Assembly: GCF_041080625.1 (NCBI RefSeq)
Contig: NZ_CP163518.1
Location: forward strand, 10,595,501-10,659,500
From: Streptomyces sp. CG1
Lineage (GTDB): Bacteria > Actinomycetota > Actinomycetes > Streptomycetales > Streptomycetaceae
Direction of reading: 5' to 3'
DNA length: 64,000 nucleotides
The translations under genes were made by a program, and so were the position numbers. This document shows, one piece after another, positions 26,638 through 36,226 of the stretch. Positions within the stretch are counted from its first letter, which is position 1. Each line of letters starts with the position of its first letter. A model generated the notes under the pieces. The model saw only the letters and a list, made by a program, of their open reading frames with translations, did no database searches and had not been told where the DNA came from.

Positions 26638-27924
26638 TCTCTTTGTCAAGCAGCGTTCGTGACGGGGGGTATGGGTTCGTAGCACCGCCCGTCGCGCAAC
26701 AGGGCCCACAGGACGTTGACCCGGCGGCGGGCAAGGGCGAGGACGGCCTGGGTGTGCCGCTTGCCTTCGGCGCGTTTGCGGTCGTAGAAGCGGCGGGACT
26801 CGTCACAGCAGCGGATGCTGATCAGCGCGGAGGTGTAGAAGACGCGCTGGAGTCGACGACTGTAACGTCTGGGCCGGTGCAGATTTCCGCTGATCTTGCC
26901 CGAGTCGCGCGGAGCTGGGGCGACGCCGGCGAACCCGGCGAGGCGGTCCGGGCTCTCGAAAGCCGTCATGTCGCCGCCGGTGGCGGCGAGGAACTCGGCG
27001 CCGAGCAGGGGCCCGATGCCGGGCATGCTCGCGATCACCTCGGCGTGCTTGTGCTCGCGAAACCGCGCCTCGATGAGCTTGTCGGTTTCGGCGATCTGCT
27101 CGTTGAGGCGCATCACCTCCTTGGCGAGCGTGTGCACGAGCTGGGCCGTCGGCTTCTCCCCGGTCGCGCTGGTGTGCTGGCTCTCGGCGGCCGCCAGGGC
27201 TTTCTCGGCAAGCTCGGCAGCACCGCGGACTTTCCGGTTACGCAGCCAGGTCTCCAGCCTCCGGGCCCCGGTCCTGCGGATGGCGGCTGGGGTCTGGTAG
27301 CCGGTCAGCAGGATCAGCGGGCCGGTATTCGTGAGGTCCAGAGCCCGGTCCAGAGCGGGAAAGATGCTGGTGAGGTGATTGTGGAGCCGGTTGATCACGC
27401 GGGTGCGGTCGTCGGCGAGGTCGCGGCGATGGCCGGTGTGGACCTTGATCTCGGCGACCAGTTCGTCACCGGGAAGCAAGGGTTGCAGGTCCCGGCGGAG
27501 CCGGGTCTGGTCGGCGATGATCGCGGCGTCCTTGGCGTCGGTCTTGCCTTCACCCCGGTAGCCCTCGGAGGCGCGGCTGACGGCTCGGCCGGGGATGTAG
27601 AGCGTGTGCTGTCCGTGGTTGAGCAGCAGATCGATCAGCAGGGCGGCGCCGCCATCGGCCAGGTCGATGCCCCAGGTGACCTCATCGCCCAGGGCGAGGA
27701 CGTCGGCCAGGAGCTTCAGCAACTCCGTCTCGTCGTTGGCCACTCGCCGCGACAGCAGCCGCTTGCCGGTGTCGTCGATCACCACGCAGTGGTGATGGGT
27801 CCTGCCGGCATCGATGCCGGCCCAGATCGCTGTCACGCGCTCTCCACGGGTCGCTTGCTTACCTGCACCACAGACGACCTCGCTGGCGAGTCCCTACTCA
27901 GCGATCGGATCGCAATTCCTAATC
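26630..27924 (-). mobile_element. IS110-family element bounded by 10-bp direct repeats
   Basis: ATTCCTAATC occurs at 26630-26639 and 27915-27924, on either side of an intact IS110 transposase gene, 1285 bp apart. IS110 elements lack inverted repeats and carry short repeated cores like this. The element interrupts the 3' flank of the IS982 remnant. The ~80 bp between the transposase start and the right repeat are non-coding. Confidence 0.65.
26646..27836 (-). CDS. IS110-family transposase, intact
   Basis: 396 residues. N-terminal RuvC-like DEDD domain: WAGIDAGRTHHHCVV (first Asp), TWGIDLADGGAALLI (Glu/Asp region) and GEGKTDAKDAAIIADQ (last Asp pair). A coiled-coil region (EVMRLNEQIAETDKLIEARF) is followed by Transposase_20 (IASMPGIGPLLGAEFLAATG, FAGVAPAPRDSGKISGN) with the Ser-containing C-terminal motif HRPRRYSRRLQRVFYTSALI. 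Full length, no damage. The start MTAIWAGIDAG at 27836 fits the family. Confidence 0.93.
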   Translation of the reverse strand: MTAIWAGIDAGRTHHHCVVIDDTGKRLLSRRVANDETELLKLLADVLALGDEVTWGIDLADGGAALLIDLLLNHGQHTLYIPGRAVSRASEGYRGEGKTDAKDAAIIADQTRLRRDLQPLLPGDELVAEIKVHTGHRRDLADDRTRVINRLHNHLTSIFPALDRALDLTNTGPLILLTGYQTPAAIRRTGARRLETWLRNRKVRGAAELAEKALAAAESQHTSATGEKPTAQLVHTLAKEVMRLNEQIAETDKLIEARFREHKHAEVIASMPGIGPLLGAEFLAATGGDMTAFESPDRLAGFAGVAPAPRDSGKISGNLHRPRRYSRRLQRVFYTSALISIRCCDESRRFYDRKRAEGKRHTQAVLALARRRVNVLWALLRDGRCYEPIPPVTNAA

Positions 27925-27941
27925 AGCAGCCGAGTCGTCGG

Positions 27942-28009
27942 GGGGTGTCGGGCGGCGAATCGTAGGAAGCCACGGACGGCAGACCACTGAAAGCCACACC
28001 CGACACCCC
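27942..28009. repeat. 11-bp perfect inverted repeat in non-coding DNA
   Basis: GGGGTGTCGGG (27942-27952) and CCCGACACCCC (27999-28009) enclose 46 nt. This lies between the IS110 repeat and the XRE fragment. It may be a structured RNA or the end of another mobile element. Confidence 0.5.
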
Positions 28010-28089
28010 TGGGTGAGCCAACCCTACGAATGGCTCGCTCATCCCGATCAACAAGGTAGGGACCACTGAGCCCCTTGGACTCAATCATC

Positions 28090-28337
28090 TAGGCGGCCGA
28101 GGCTGGCGATCGCTCCTGCCTGGAAGGCGGACCACCCGTGTGCGAGGCGGCCTCGCAGGGTGTCGACGTCCAGCGGGTCACTGGCGTCGCTGTCGGCGTA
28201 GCCGGAGATGACGGCGTGTCGTTGCAGCGATGCCCGGATCGTCTCCAGCTCACCGCGTCTACGGAGGCTGTCTCCGTGCTGAGGGGGCGGCGCTCCCGCC
28301 AGTAGACGATCCGCCGGCCGATGACACGAGCGTCCAT
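28090..28337 (-). pseudogene. XRE-type regulator, N-terminal half (HTH mostly deleted)
   Basis: ATG at 28337 reads MDARVIGRRIVYWRERR, the typical start of a Streptomyces XRE-family regulator. The helix-turn-helix that should follow is missing, and after a frame change the sequence continues ELETIRASLQRHAVISGYAD then RGRLAHGWSAFQAGAIASLG. The frame ends RL-DD-stop, where CTA (28090-28092) is also the first codon of the C-terminal half at 21848. Joining at CTA gives GAIASLGRLLPDLLIEAN. Confidence 0.65.
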
Positions 28338-28868
28338 CTGCTCTCTTTCGGGCCTGGGCGAAGAAGACGAACACTTTGTTCGCTACACACCCTTGTACTC
28401 GCACTACCGTCCGCGTATGGCCTAGTCCGACAACACCACGCGCGAGGGGCCGTGGTGACCCGGACCGCCCCCGCAGCGCACGACGAGATCGATACCGACA
28501 CGATCGCCGCACCTGCGAAACGCTCCTGTGGGCCCCCGCCTGTCGGGAGACGAAGGGGACATGGCTGTGCTGCTGCTCGACCACGTCAACTTGCTGCTGC
28601 CCGAAGTGGACGATCTTGCCCGCAGTACGGGCGGCGAGTAGCAGCAGACTGCTGTTCGCGGCATCTGTTGCACCCGCCGCACCCGGTGCCGCCGCCGGGT
28701 GCGTTGCGCCGGGCGGATGCCTCCGGCCTGTGGGACTTGGTACGCACTGCCGCGCCCTGCTGACCTTGTATCAGCAGCTCAGCGGGGGAGACGACCGCCT
28801 TGCCGGTGGCGTGGACGGCAGTTGGCGGTGGCCCGTACAGCTGCCCGGCCCTGCGGTCACGGTCACCC
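28338..28868. other. Region without recognisable gene
   Basis: A 25-residue open frame from 28561 (MAVLLLDHVNLLLPEVDDLA) has a weak purine-rich leader; otherwise only unmatched short frames are seen. Confidence 0.4.
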
Positions 28869-29265
28869 CGGGTACGTCCTCGTGCGTGAGCGCGTTCCTC
28901 AGAGTGGTGAGGAGGCCCGGCGCCTGGTCCGGGTGGCGTTGGCCGCGTGAGGCCTGCGCCGTGTCGACGTCGACGCGGCCGAACTCGTCGTCGCCGAACT
29001 GGTGGCGGACGCCGTGCGGCGCACGGCGGTGCCCGCGCTGCGGATCATCGTCGACCGGCCCGACGCCTGCCGTGTGTACGTCGCTGTCGTTGACCGTGCC
29101 CCACGCGCTTGCCTGCGCTCCGCTTGCCGGGCCCGGAGGAGACCGACGGCCGTGGGCTCCTGCTGGTCGACGCGTATGCCCTGTGCTGGGGCTGGGACAT
29201 CCTCAGCGGCACCCGCCCCTGGGGCAAGCGCGTATGGGCGCTGCCGGGACGCGCCCGTGAGGCCG
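28869..29265 (+). pseudogene. RsbW/anti-sigma-type HATPase remnant
   Basis: The + strand reads QSGEEARRLVRVALAA, a TGA, then VDVDAAELVVAELVADAVRR (N-box region), VPALRIIVDRPDACRVYVAV, and after a frameshift near 29105 GPEETDGRGLLLVDAYAL (G-box) and RPWGKRVWALPG. The order and motifs are those of Streptomyces ATP-binding regulators that partner PP2C phosphatases. One stop codon and one frameshift inactivate it. Confidence 0.75.
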
Positions 29266-29334
29266 TGGCGTACAGGCATGCACCAGAGCCTGATTCTGAA
29301 CCTCGTTTCCCCAGTCCAGAGCTGATTTCCGGCA

Positions 29335-29500
29335 GTCGTCTACGGGTACTCGCCGTTCGCCGAAGTCGGGGAACCGTTCCTCTCCTCCGAGACGAGTACG
29401 TAGTACGCCTGGCGCAGGCTGCAGTCGCCGACCTCGTCGTAGCTGGTGACGATGTCAGCGGCGCGTTCCACGGTGCGCAACCACTGGAGTCTGCTCACAC
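29335..29500 (-). pseudogene. Short remnant of an unrecognised gene
   Basis: The minus strand is open for WLRTVERAADIVTSYDEVGD then SLRQAYYVLVSEE, resembling the conserved (V)TLRQLFYRLV segment of some phage/plasmid-type hypothetical proteins. No start; the following frame ends quickly. Confidence 0.3.
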
Positions 29501-29930
29501 CGGCTACATGTACCTCTTGGGGTGAGTGGTGGCCGCGAGCACGAGGCTACGGGCGCCTTGGAGACGATGCTCCGGACGCCCGCCGCGGTGCGATTCGACC
29601 GACGGGGTGACTACGCTGTGGCGTTGCCGCCGCTTTCAGGCGTGGGCCCCTCATCCTGGAGAGCGTGCTGATTCCTTTGCCAGCACGACGGGCGTGGTGG
29701 GAGCTCCTCTGGTCAGCGGGCGAGTCCGATCCCCTCACGGGGCGGGTCTCCCACCACGAGCCCCATGTGCGTATCTGGGAGGCGATTCCCCGGGCGTCGG
29801 CGGCTGGTCCGGAATCCTGCCCTGGGCTACGCGGTGTCCAGCACCTGCCTCGCCCACGCAAGCCCGAGGCCGGCCAGCTGGTGGAGCTTGTCGGGGTGAG
29901 CTTCCCCCCGGCTTGCTCTTGCTGTTGATC
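29501..29930. other. Region without recognisable gene
   Basis: The + strand reads MLRTPAAVRFDRRGDYAVAL for a short distance before a stop, with no match I can name. Probably decayed coding DNA. Confidence 0.4.
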
Positions 29931-31774
29931 AGCTTGACTCTGTCGGGGATCTTGGAGTCGCCGAGGTCAGGTGCCCAGGGTTCGCCAGGACTTCGGCCGG
30001 GATATCTCGCGCTGGTCGAGGTAGTTCTGGAAGGCGGTTGGCTGGCGCGGCGTGGGTGTTTCCTCGGTTGGTGGCAGTCCGCTGAGGCGCTCGATGTTGA
30101 CGGCGATGGCCGTCAGGACGTGCTGGATGTGGGCCTTTCCCTGCCCTCGGTAGCGGCAGCGTCGCATGTCATGTCCGTGGGCGAACTCGTTGACCGTGCC
30201 CTCTATCCCGGAGCGGACCGCGTAGCGCGTCTTCCACTCGGACGTCTGTTGCTCGGTACGGACGCGGAGTTGCAGGTCACGGAGCTCTCGTGGGGGAAAG
30301 CCCACGGTGCGGTGGCTTTCGCGGGAGGTGGTGCACTGGGCGCGTGCCGGGCAGGGCTGGCGTGGCTCTTGGTGAACCTGGCCACGATCAGCGGGGCCGC
30401 TGTGGGCGAGGAGGTCGGGTAGGGTCCGTGCCAGCCCTGGCTGACCTGGCCCTGGGGGCAGGTGACCTGCCGATGGTCGTAGTCGATGTGGAAGTCGTCC
30501 CGGGCAAAGCCCTCGTTGCGGCGATGCTGATGGGTGGAATTGGTCCGCAGTGGCCCGGAGACGGTGACCTGGTGTTCACGGGCGGCTTGTTCCAGGTGGG
30601 GCAGGGAGGTGTAGCCGGCGTCGACCAGGTGCTCGGCGGGCAGCAGTCCGCGACGCGCCAGGCGGGTGTGGATGCCGGGCAGGACCTGGCTGTCGTGGGT
30701 GGTGGCCGCGGTGGTGGCCACGTCCGTGATCACGTTGGGGCCGTCGGGAGCACAGGTCTCGGTCAAGTGAGCGGCGAACCCCTTCCAGCTGATGATGTGC
30801 CCGTGCCGTGCGTAGCGGGCCGACGTGTCGTAGGGAGAGACGACCGCCGCCGACGAGGGCGGCAGCCCGGGCCCGCCCTCCTTCTCGGCGGTGCGCCAGC
30901 GCAGGCGTCCAGCGGCGTCACGGTGGTAGTTCTGCACCATGATCTGGCGCAGGGCCTGGACGCGAGGGCCGAACGCGCGGTCCGTTCCGTGCTGGTAGAG
31001 GTGTTCCAGAAGCCGGACGGCGTCGTTCCCGGCGGCAAGGATCCTGGTCATGGGCTTGGTGGGGTTCTTGCCCAGGCGGACGGGCCGGCCGTAGCGGCGC
31101 CCCCAGTCCTCATCGACCAGCTCGTCCAGCAGGTGAGAGCAGGTGTCGGCTACCTCTTCGAGTGCGGCGCGGACCGCCTCGGTGATCAGCTCCAGGCGGG
31201 TCAGGTCACGCACCGCGGCCAGGACATGGGTGGAATCGGTCCGCTGCGTGGTGCGCTCGCGCACCAGTCCCGCCTCCCTGAGACGGGCCAGCGCGAGGTC
31301 GAGGAGGCGGTCAGCACGGTCGTCTTCAGCGAGACGGTCGCGGAAGTCGGCCAGCACACTGTGATGGAAGCCGGGATCGTCCAGCTCCATGGCCATCGCG
31401 TACTTGAAGTCGATGCGGCAGCGCACCGCCTCGGCGGCCTGCCGGTCCGACAGACCGAGCAGGAACTGCAGCACACAGACGGTGGCCAGTCGAGCAGGCG
31501 AGAGACCCGGACGCCCGTCCCGCGGGTACCAGTCGGCGAAGTCCTCGTCGCACCACAGCCCATCCAGCCGGTCACGCACCCATATCGCCGTCGTACCACC
31601 CGGGTTGCTCGCCCGCGCAACCTGCGCAGTCAGAGGCGGGACTTGCTCACCGGAACGGGGGCGAAGGGACAACGGACACCTCGACAGCTGCATCGGTCGG
31701 CAGAACTACCCGAGCATGCCCGCTGACCATGCTGCCGCACCGGGAAACTCCAAGATCCCCGACAGAGTCAAGCT
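29931..31774 (-). mobile_element. IS1182-family element with 28-bp inverted repeats
   Basis: Positions 29931-29958 and 31747-31774 are perfect inverted repeats (inner parts GTCGGGGATCTTGGAGT and its complement). They enclose one transposase gene. No clear target duplication was found. Confidence 0.88.
29967..31693 (-). pseudogene. IS1182-family transposase with a single frameshift
   Basis: From 31693 the frame encodes the DUF772 N-terminal domain ([40 protein letters not shown]) and the DDE domain ([56 protein letters not shown]). Near 30362 one base is lost. The C-terminus continues in another frame: [54 protein letters not shown]. It is otherwise full length. A single change could restore it, so inactivation is recent or a sequencing error. 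Confidence 0.88.
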
Positions 31775-32036
31775 CAGAAGCTGTGTCACATCCTCTTTCC
31801 GCAGGTCACGGTGCTATGAGGTTGGATGGGGGTGCCGATGGCACCGTTCGGGAGAGCGTGGCGGTGACGTCTCCGGGAACGGATTCCCAGTCCGGAATGG
31901 CGGCTATGCCTAGAACGGGTTACAAGGCGTTCGTGAACTCCTTGGCCTGGTCACCGTCAGCTTCCCGTACAACCTGGCAGTTTCGGCTCAGTGAGGCTCT
32001 GGGCGGACTTGTCATGCCAGGAGCCGACACCGCTTC

Positions 32037-32543
32037 TTACGGTGTTACGGGGTGCTTGCGCCGTCGCCGTGCAACGAGCACCCCCACCACCCCCACCCCC
32101 GCCGCGACGAGCGCTCCACCGGTCAGCCGCGCCAGGACACTTGAGTCATCGCTCGACGCCTTCGCCGGGTCGATCCAGAACACCGCCTTCTTGACCGCCT
32201 GCCCCCCGTGCGTGACGACTCGCGCCTGAGCCTGCCCGGGATGAGCGTCCGGGCGCAGGCGCGCCTTGCCCTCGTACTGGCGGCCGTTGAAGGTCAGCGT
32301 CGCGGGTGCTTCGAACGCCGGTGACGTGACCTGCACGGTCTTCTCGTTGTCGTCGCGCCACTCGTCGAGCCACAGGGCCTCGACCTCGTGCCCGGGGGTT
32401 CCGGTGTCGACGTTGAGGGTGGCCGAAGGGGCGTACTGGGGTGGCGAGGTGGGCCCGGCCAAGGCCGGAGACGCAAGCACTCCGAACGTCAGAGCGGCGG
32501 CTACTGCGCAGCTCACCAATGCCGATCTGGCGGCACGAAACAT
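32037..32543 (-). CDS. Exported, C-terminally membrane-anchored protein
   Basis: 168 residues. Signal peptide MFRAARSALVSCAVAAALTF ... SPALA-G, a beta-rich ectodomain (ATLTFNGRQYEGKARLRPDA, VVTHGGQAVKKAVFWIDP) and a C-terminal transmembrane helix with basic stop-transfer (GGALVAAGVGVVGVLVARRR). No LPxTG, so it is likely membrane-anchored. Divergent from the trypsin-like protease gene, with a palindrome between the two, so the pair may be co-regulated. Confidence 0.8.
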   Translation of the reverse strand: MFRAARSALVSCAVAAALTFGVLASPALAGPTSPPQYAPSATLNVDTGTPGHEVEALWLDEWRDDNEKTVQVTSPAFEAPATLTFNGRQYEGKARLRPDAHPGQAQARVVTHGGQAVKKAVFWIDPAKASSDDSSVLARLTGGALVAAGVGVVGVLVARRRRKHPVTP

Positions 32544-32559
32544 GACAAAACCTCTGATT

Positions 32560-32576
32560 GGTGATCTAGTATCACC
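32560..32576. promoter_or_regulatory. Palindrome between divergent genes
   Basis: GGTGAT-ctagt-ATCACC, in the 100-bp region between the anchored protein and protease genes. It contains CTAG, rare in such DNA. Candidate operator. Confidence 0.5.
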
Positions 32577-32643
32577 TGTACTTTACTCGCCTCTTACGAA
32601 TGCTTGGGGCGGGGATGAACCATCGATAGCACACAAGGCACTG

Positions 32644-34695
32644 ATGAGACGCTTCACCCTGAGCGCTGCCGCGCTCGGACTGTGCACCGCACTTCTGACC
32701 GCTCCCGCGTACGCCGCGCCGGCAACACCCGCGCCGACGGTGACAGCGCCGAGCACCCCCGCGGTGACCAACTCCCCTACGCCCGGCCCGGCGTCGCCAT
32801 CGGCGGCGACCCCGCTCCCGAGCCCGACGAAGGCACCCGGCGCCCGGACAAGGGCACCCGGCGCGACGCCGGTCCTGCCGAGCCCGAGCCCGAGCCCGAC
32901 GTCCTCACGGATGTCGGACGAGGAGTACTACCGCTCGCTCGGCATCGACCCGACGCCTCGTCCCCCGGCTCCCCTTGATGCCGAACAGCTCCAGGAGGCC
33001 AAGGAGCTCGACGGGTACTGGACGCCCGAGCGACTGCGCAACGCGCGGCCCCTGGACGACCCGGACGGCGCCCCACTGGGTGACACCCAAGGCATGAGAT
33101 CGGCGCTTCGCGCGCCCAGCCACGAGGTCGCGGGCGGCTTCGACAACGTCGGCGTGTTCGTCGTCACGCGCGCCGGAGGCAAGGAGGACCGGTTCTGCAC
33201 CGCGTCCGTCGTCGACTCGCCGTCCATGAACCTCGTCATATCCGCGGCGCACTGCCTGTCGGACACCGACCGGTTCGAGAACTTCGGCTTCGTCCCGAAG
33301 TACAACGACTCGTCCAACCCCAAGCCCTACGGGATCTTCCGGGCCGAGAAGAACCGCGTCTACCTCGACGGCCGCTACATCAAGCTCGGCTCGTCCAAGG
33401 CCGACGACCTCGACTTCGCGTTCGTGCGCGTGCAGCGCAACGAGAAGAACCAGGTCCTCGCGACCGCGGTCGGCGGCGGCAACCGGCTCAAGTTCGTCGG
33501 CCCCGGCGACTTCGCCCAGAAGGACGCCCACCTGATCGGCTACCCCGGTGGCTCCAAGAGACCCCGGGACTGCACGGCCACCACGAAGAACTTCAACGAC
33601 CGCTTCGTGCAGATCGACTGCGACGGCTACACGCCCGGCACGTCCGGCTCCCCGTTCCTGGCCAACTGGGACGGCAAACGCGGTGACGTCTTCGGCGTCA
33701 TCGGCGGCTACAAGACCGGTGGCCCGACCGCCAACACGTCGTACTCCTCCCAGTTCGACGCCGACATCAACCGCCTGTACGTCCAGGCGGTGAACAACTA
33801 CGAGCCGGACAAGGCGTCGAGCCTGGGCGGCGGCACCTGGAAGCACGCCAAGGCCATCACCTCCGGAACGTTCTACGACCCGGCCGACTACGCGGCCCCC
33901 GCCCCCGCGACCGCCCTGCGCGGCACCGAAGTCCGCCGCACCGGCAGCCAGGACATGATCGTCCTGTGGGACGACGGCGAGCTGTCCCTCTACGAGGGCG
34001 ACGGCGCCTTCGGCTTCGAGAAGGACCGCAAGCTCATTGGCCCCAACGGCACCTGGAAGAACGCGAAGACCATCACCGCCGGCGACTTCACCGGCGGAGC
34101 CCAGTACGACCTGATGGTCCTGTGGGTCGACGGGGAGGTCTCCCTCTACAAGGACGTCGACTACGACTCCGGGTCGATCAACAACGTTCAGGAGATCACC
34201 CTCCAGAAGCCCAATGCCTTGTGGAAGCACGCCACCGCGCTGGCGACGGGCGCCTTCGGCGGCAACAAGTGGCCCGACGACGTGGTCGTCACCTGGGACG
34301 ACGGCGAGGCCACGCTGTACTGGGACGTGGACGCGGGCGGCTTCCACACGGAGAAGAAGCTCGCCGACCCCGGTTCGGTCTGGAAGTACGCTCGCGCCAT
34401 CACCACCGGCGACTTCGGCGGCGCCGACAACAACGACCTGATGGTCCGCTGGACCGACGGCGAACTGACCGTCTACAAGGACCTCGGCATCAGCGGCCTC
34501 GGCGCCGAGAACCAGGTCCTCGCCGCCAACGTCCTGTGGCGCGACCACGCCAAGGTCATCTCGGCGGGCAACTTCGGAGGCAACTCCTGGCCAGACGACC
34601 TCATGGTCCGCTGGTCGGACGGTGAGCTCACGATGTACGGCGACTCGTCGGCCTCGCAGCTCGGCAAGGAGCTCATGCTCGTCCCGCCCGCGTAA
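32644..34695 (+). CDS. Secreted trypsin-like serine protease with five C-terminal propeller-like repeats
   Basis: 683 residues from ATG 32644; the frame is open further upstream, but a signal peptide (MRRFTLSAAALGLCTALLTA ... AYA-A) fixes this start. A Pro/Thr/Ser-rich linker (residues ~25-90) precedes a trypsin fold with ISAAHC (His203), a DDLDFAFV segment (Asp254/255) and TPGTSGSPF (Ser334). Residues ~400-683 contain five repeats of about 55 residues, each with W-K-x-A, G-x-F and DLMVxWxDGExxxY, resembling tachylectin-2/FG-GAP-type blades, probably a carbohydrate-binding propeller. Secreted, perhaps targeting glycoproteins or cell walls. Intact, with a terminator downstream. Confidence 0.9.
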   Translation: MRRFTLSAAALGLCTALLTAPAYAAPATPAPTVTAPSTPAVTNSPTPGPASPSAATPLPSPTKAPGARTRAPGATPVLPSPSPSPTSSRMSDEEYYRSLGIDPTPRPPAPLDAEQLQEAKELDGYWTPERLRNARPLDDPDGAPLGDTQGMRSALRAPSHEVAGGFDNVGVFVVTRAGGKEDRFCTASVVDSPSMNLVISAAHCLSDTDRFENFGFVPKYNDSSNPKPYGIFRAEKNRVYLDGRYIKLGSSKADDLDFAFVRVQRNEKNQVLATAVGGGNRLKFVGPGDFAQKDAHLIGYPGGSKRPRDCTATTKNFNDRFVQIDCDGYTPGTSGSPFLANWDGKRGDVFGVIGGYKTGGPTANTSYSSQFDADINRLYVQAVNNYEPDKASSLGGGTWKHAKAITSGTFYDPADYAAPAPATALRGTEVRRTGSQDMIVLWDDGELSLYEGDGAFGFEKDRKLIGPNGTWKNAKTITAGDFTGGAQYDLMVLWVDGEVSLYKDVDYDSGSINNVQEITLQKPNALWKHATALATGAFGGNKWPDDVVVTWDDGEATLYWDVDAGGFHTEKKLADPGSVWKYARAITTGDFGGADNNDLMVRWTDGELTVYKDLGISGLGAENQVLAANVLWRDHAKVISAGNFGGNSWPDDLMVRWSDGELTMYGDSSASQLGKELMLVPPA

Positions 34696-34714
34696 CAGCG
34701 GCGCGAGCTGAACC

Positions 34715-34777
34715 CCTGCACCGCCTCGCGGGGTGCGGCGCCCACCGGAGTGCCGAACCCCCACGAGGCGGTGCAGG
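34715..34777 (+). terminator. Long-loop hairpin after the protease gene
   Basis: CCTGCACCGCCTCG pairs perfectly with CGAGGCGGTGCAGG across 35 nt, starting 20 bp after the stop codon. Confidence 0.65.
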
Positions 34778-35616
34778 CGCACCCTCGAGGTCACGGCATG
34801 AGTGGCTCTGTTGCCGAGAGCCGGCAGCGTTTCTTGGTCCGAGGCAAGAACGGTCTGTCGGCGAGCGGACGCGTGTTGTCGAGTTCTGGAAACGCGACGG
34901 TACTTGCGTCTGGCTGTCTCGTGCGTGTGTCGGGCGTCCCGTCTGTCAAGGGATGGGCCACGTGCCCAGTGCCCGGGCCAGTCGCTCGTGTTGGTCTCGG
35001 GTGATGCCCATGGTGAGGCGGACTCCGCACCGGGGGCTGCCGGGCTCGTCGCAGTAGCAGGATACCGGGAAAGCGGTCCCAGCTTCCGGAGAGCGGGGTG
35101 CCCGAGGCCGGCGACCATCCTGCCAGCTTCCACAAGGGTTGATCGTAAAGGAGGGCTTGCGCGAGCGAGGGAGCGTTGCCGGCGGCTACACCCGTCTGCA
35201 CAACTGAGGCTTTTGCATCGGGGTGATGGCGGCTTCGGTGGTGGGTGTATGCCGGTGGGACGAGGTATCCCGATGGGGGTGGCCTGACCGCGGTGGCGCG
35301 GGCTCGGCAGGAGCGGCTACACCGGGGGCTCCTCGGTTCGCGCACACACACCGGCCCACGCCCGCCGAAGAACGTCCATGCGGTGGACATGGCTATACAG
35401 GTCATGAAACCAGCGTTCAAGTAAGCGGAAACCCGCCACCGGAGCCTTCAATATCGCACTCTTGTGCATTCATTCGCAACTGTAATCGAGTGTTCCGCGC
35501 CGTAGTTGGTTTGACGATATCCAGCTCTTCTCTCCGGCGGTCCGACCCGAAAAAGTGGAATGCGTTGCCCGGCGGCTTCCCGCCGCCGGTTGACCGAGAG
35601 AGAGGAAGTACCGCTC
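34778..35616. other. Region without recognisable gene
   Basis: Several frames are open on the minus strand (for example CDEPGSPRCGVRLTMGITRD near 35000-35060), but none has a start, ribosome-binding site and family match together. Probably decayed coding DNA plus the upstream region of the inhibitor-like gene. Confidence 0.4.
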
Positions 35617-36067
35617 ATGCCTCCCATCCCGGTAAAGCCCGGCATCTACAAAATCCACGCCCACCTCATCGGGCCAGGCATGTTGGTGACGGCCACGGAG
35701 CACGCCGTCAAATACGGCGCGCCCGCCATCGTCGACCGCCCGTACCCCGTCCCGTACGAGCAGGAGTGGGCCATCGCTCCCGCCGAGCCGGTTCCCGGGT
35801 CTCCGTACGTGATCAACCTCGCCTACGAGGAGGGGGCAGGTATCGTCATCGCCGAGGACAAGATCTGGGTCAACAGCATTCCGCGTGAGGAATGGGCGAA
35901 GTTCACGTTCGAGAAGGTCATCGGTGGGGGTCAAGCTCCTGTCCGACAACGGCCTCTCCTGGCGTTCATCGCACCGTGGAGCGCAGATCGAACTCGGGCC
36001 ACCGAAGCCGGAGTTCCAGGAGACGTGGACCCTCGAATTCGTCCGTTCCGTCAACGACGGCGAGTAA
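35617..36067 (+). pseudogene. Probable I66-type serine-protease-inhibitor-like protein, frameshifted
   Basis: ATG 35617 follows GAGAGGAAGTACCGCTC. MPPIPVKPGIYKIHAHLIGP, WAIAPAEPVPGSPYVINLAY and IVIAEDKIWVNSIPREEWAK suggest a beta-trefoil inhibitor (PGxYxI start, strand-loop repeats). Near 35925 the frame shifts: the natural end KLLSDNGLSWRSSHRGAQIE then LEFVRSVNDGE is in another frame, terminating at 36067. No signal peptide. The I66 assignment is from general resemblance; other trefoil or lectin-like proteins are possible. Confidence 0.5.
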
Positions 36068-36226
36068 CAAAAGAGTCTGGGCAGGGCGGCTTGGGCAGCA
36101 TGCGGTCGCCCCGGCCCGGACGACACCGATTCCGGGTTGAGTCGCAATGCTGCCGCCGCAGGACAGCGCACCCGACCCCTCCGGCGGCCCGATGGCTGTT
36201 GCCCCTGCCAAGAGCTCGGAACGCGA

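Noticed and set aside
32905..35133. 742-residue open frame on the minus strand opposite the protease
   Set aside because: Antisense shadow; low-complexity Val/Gly/Arg composition, with clear protease motifs on the + strand.
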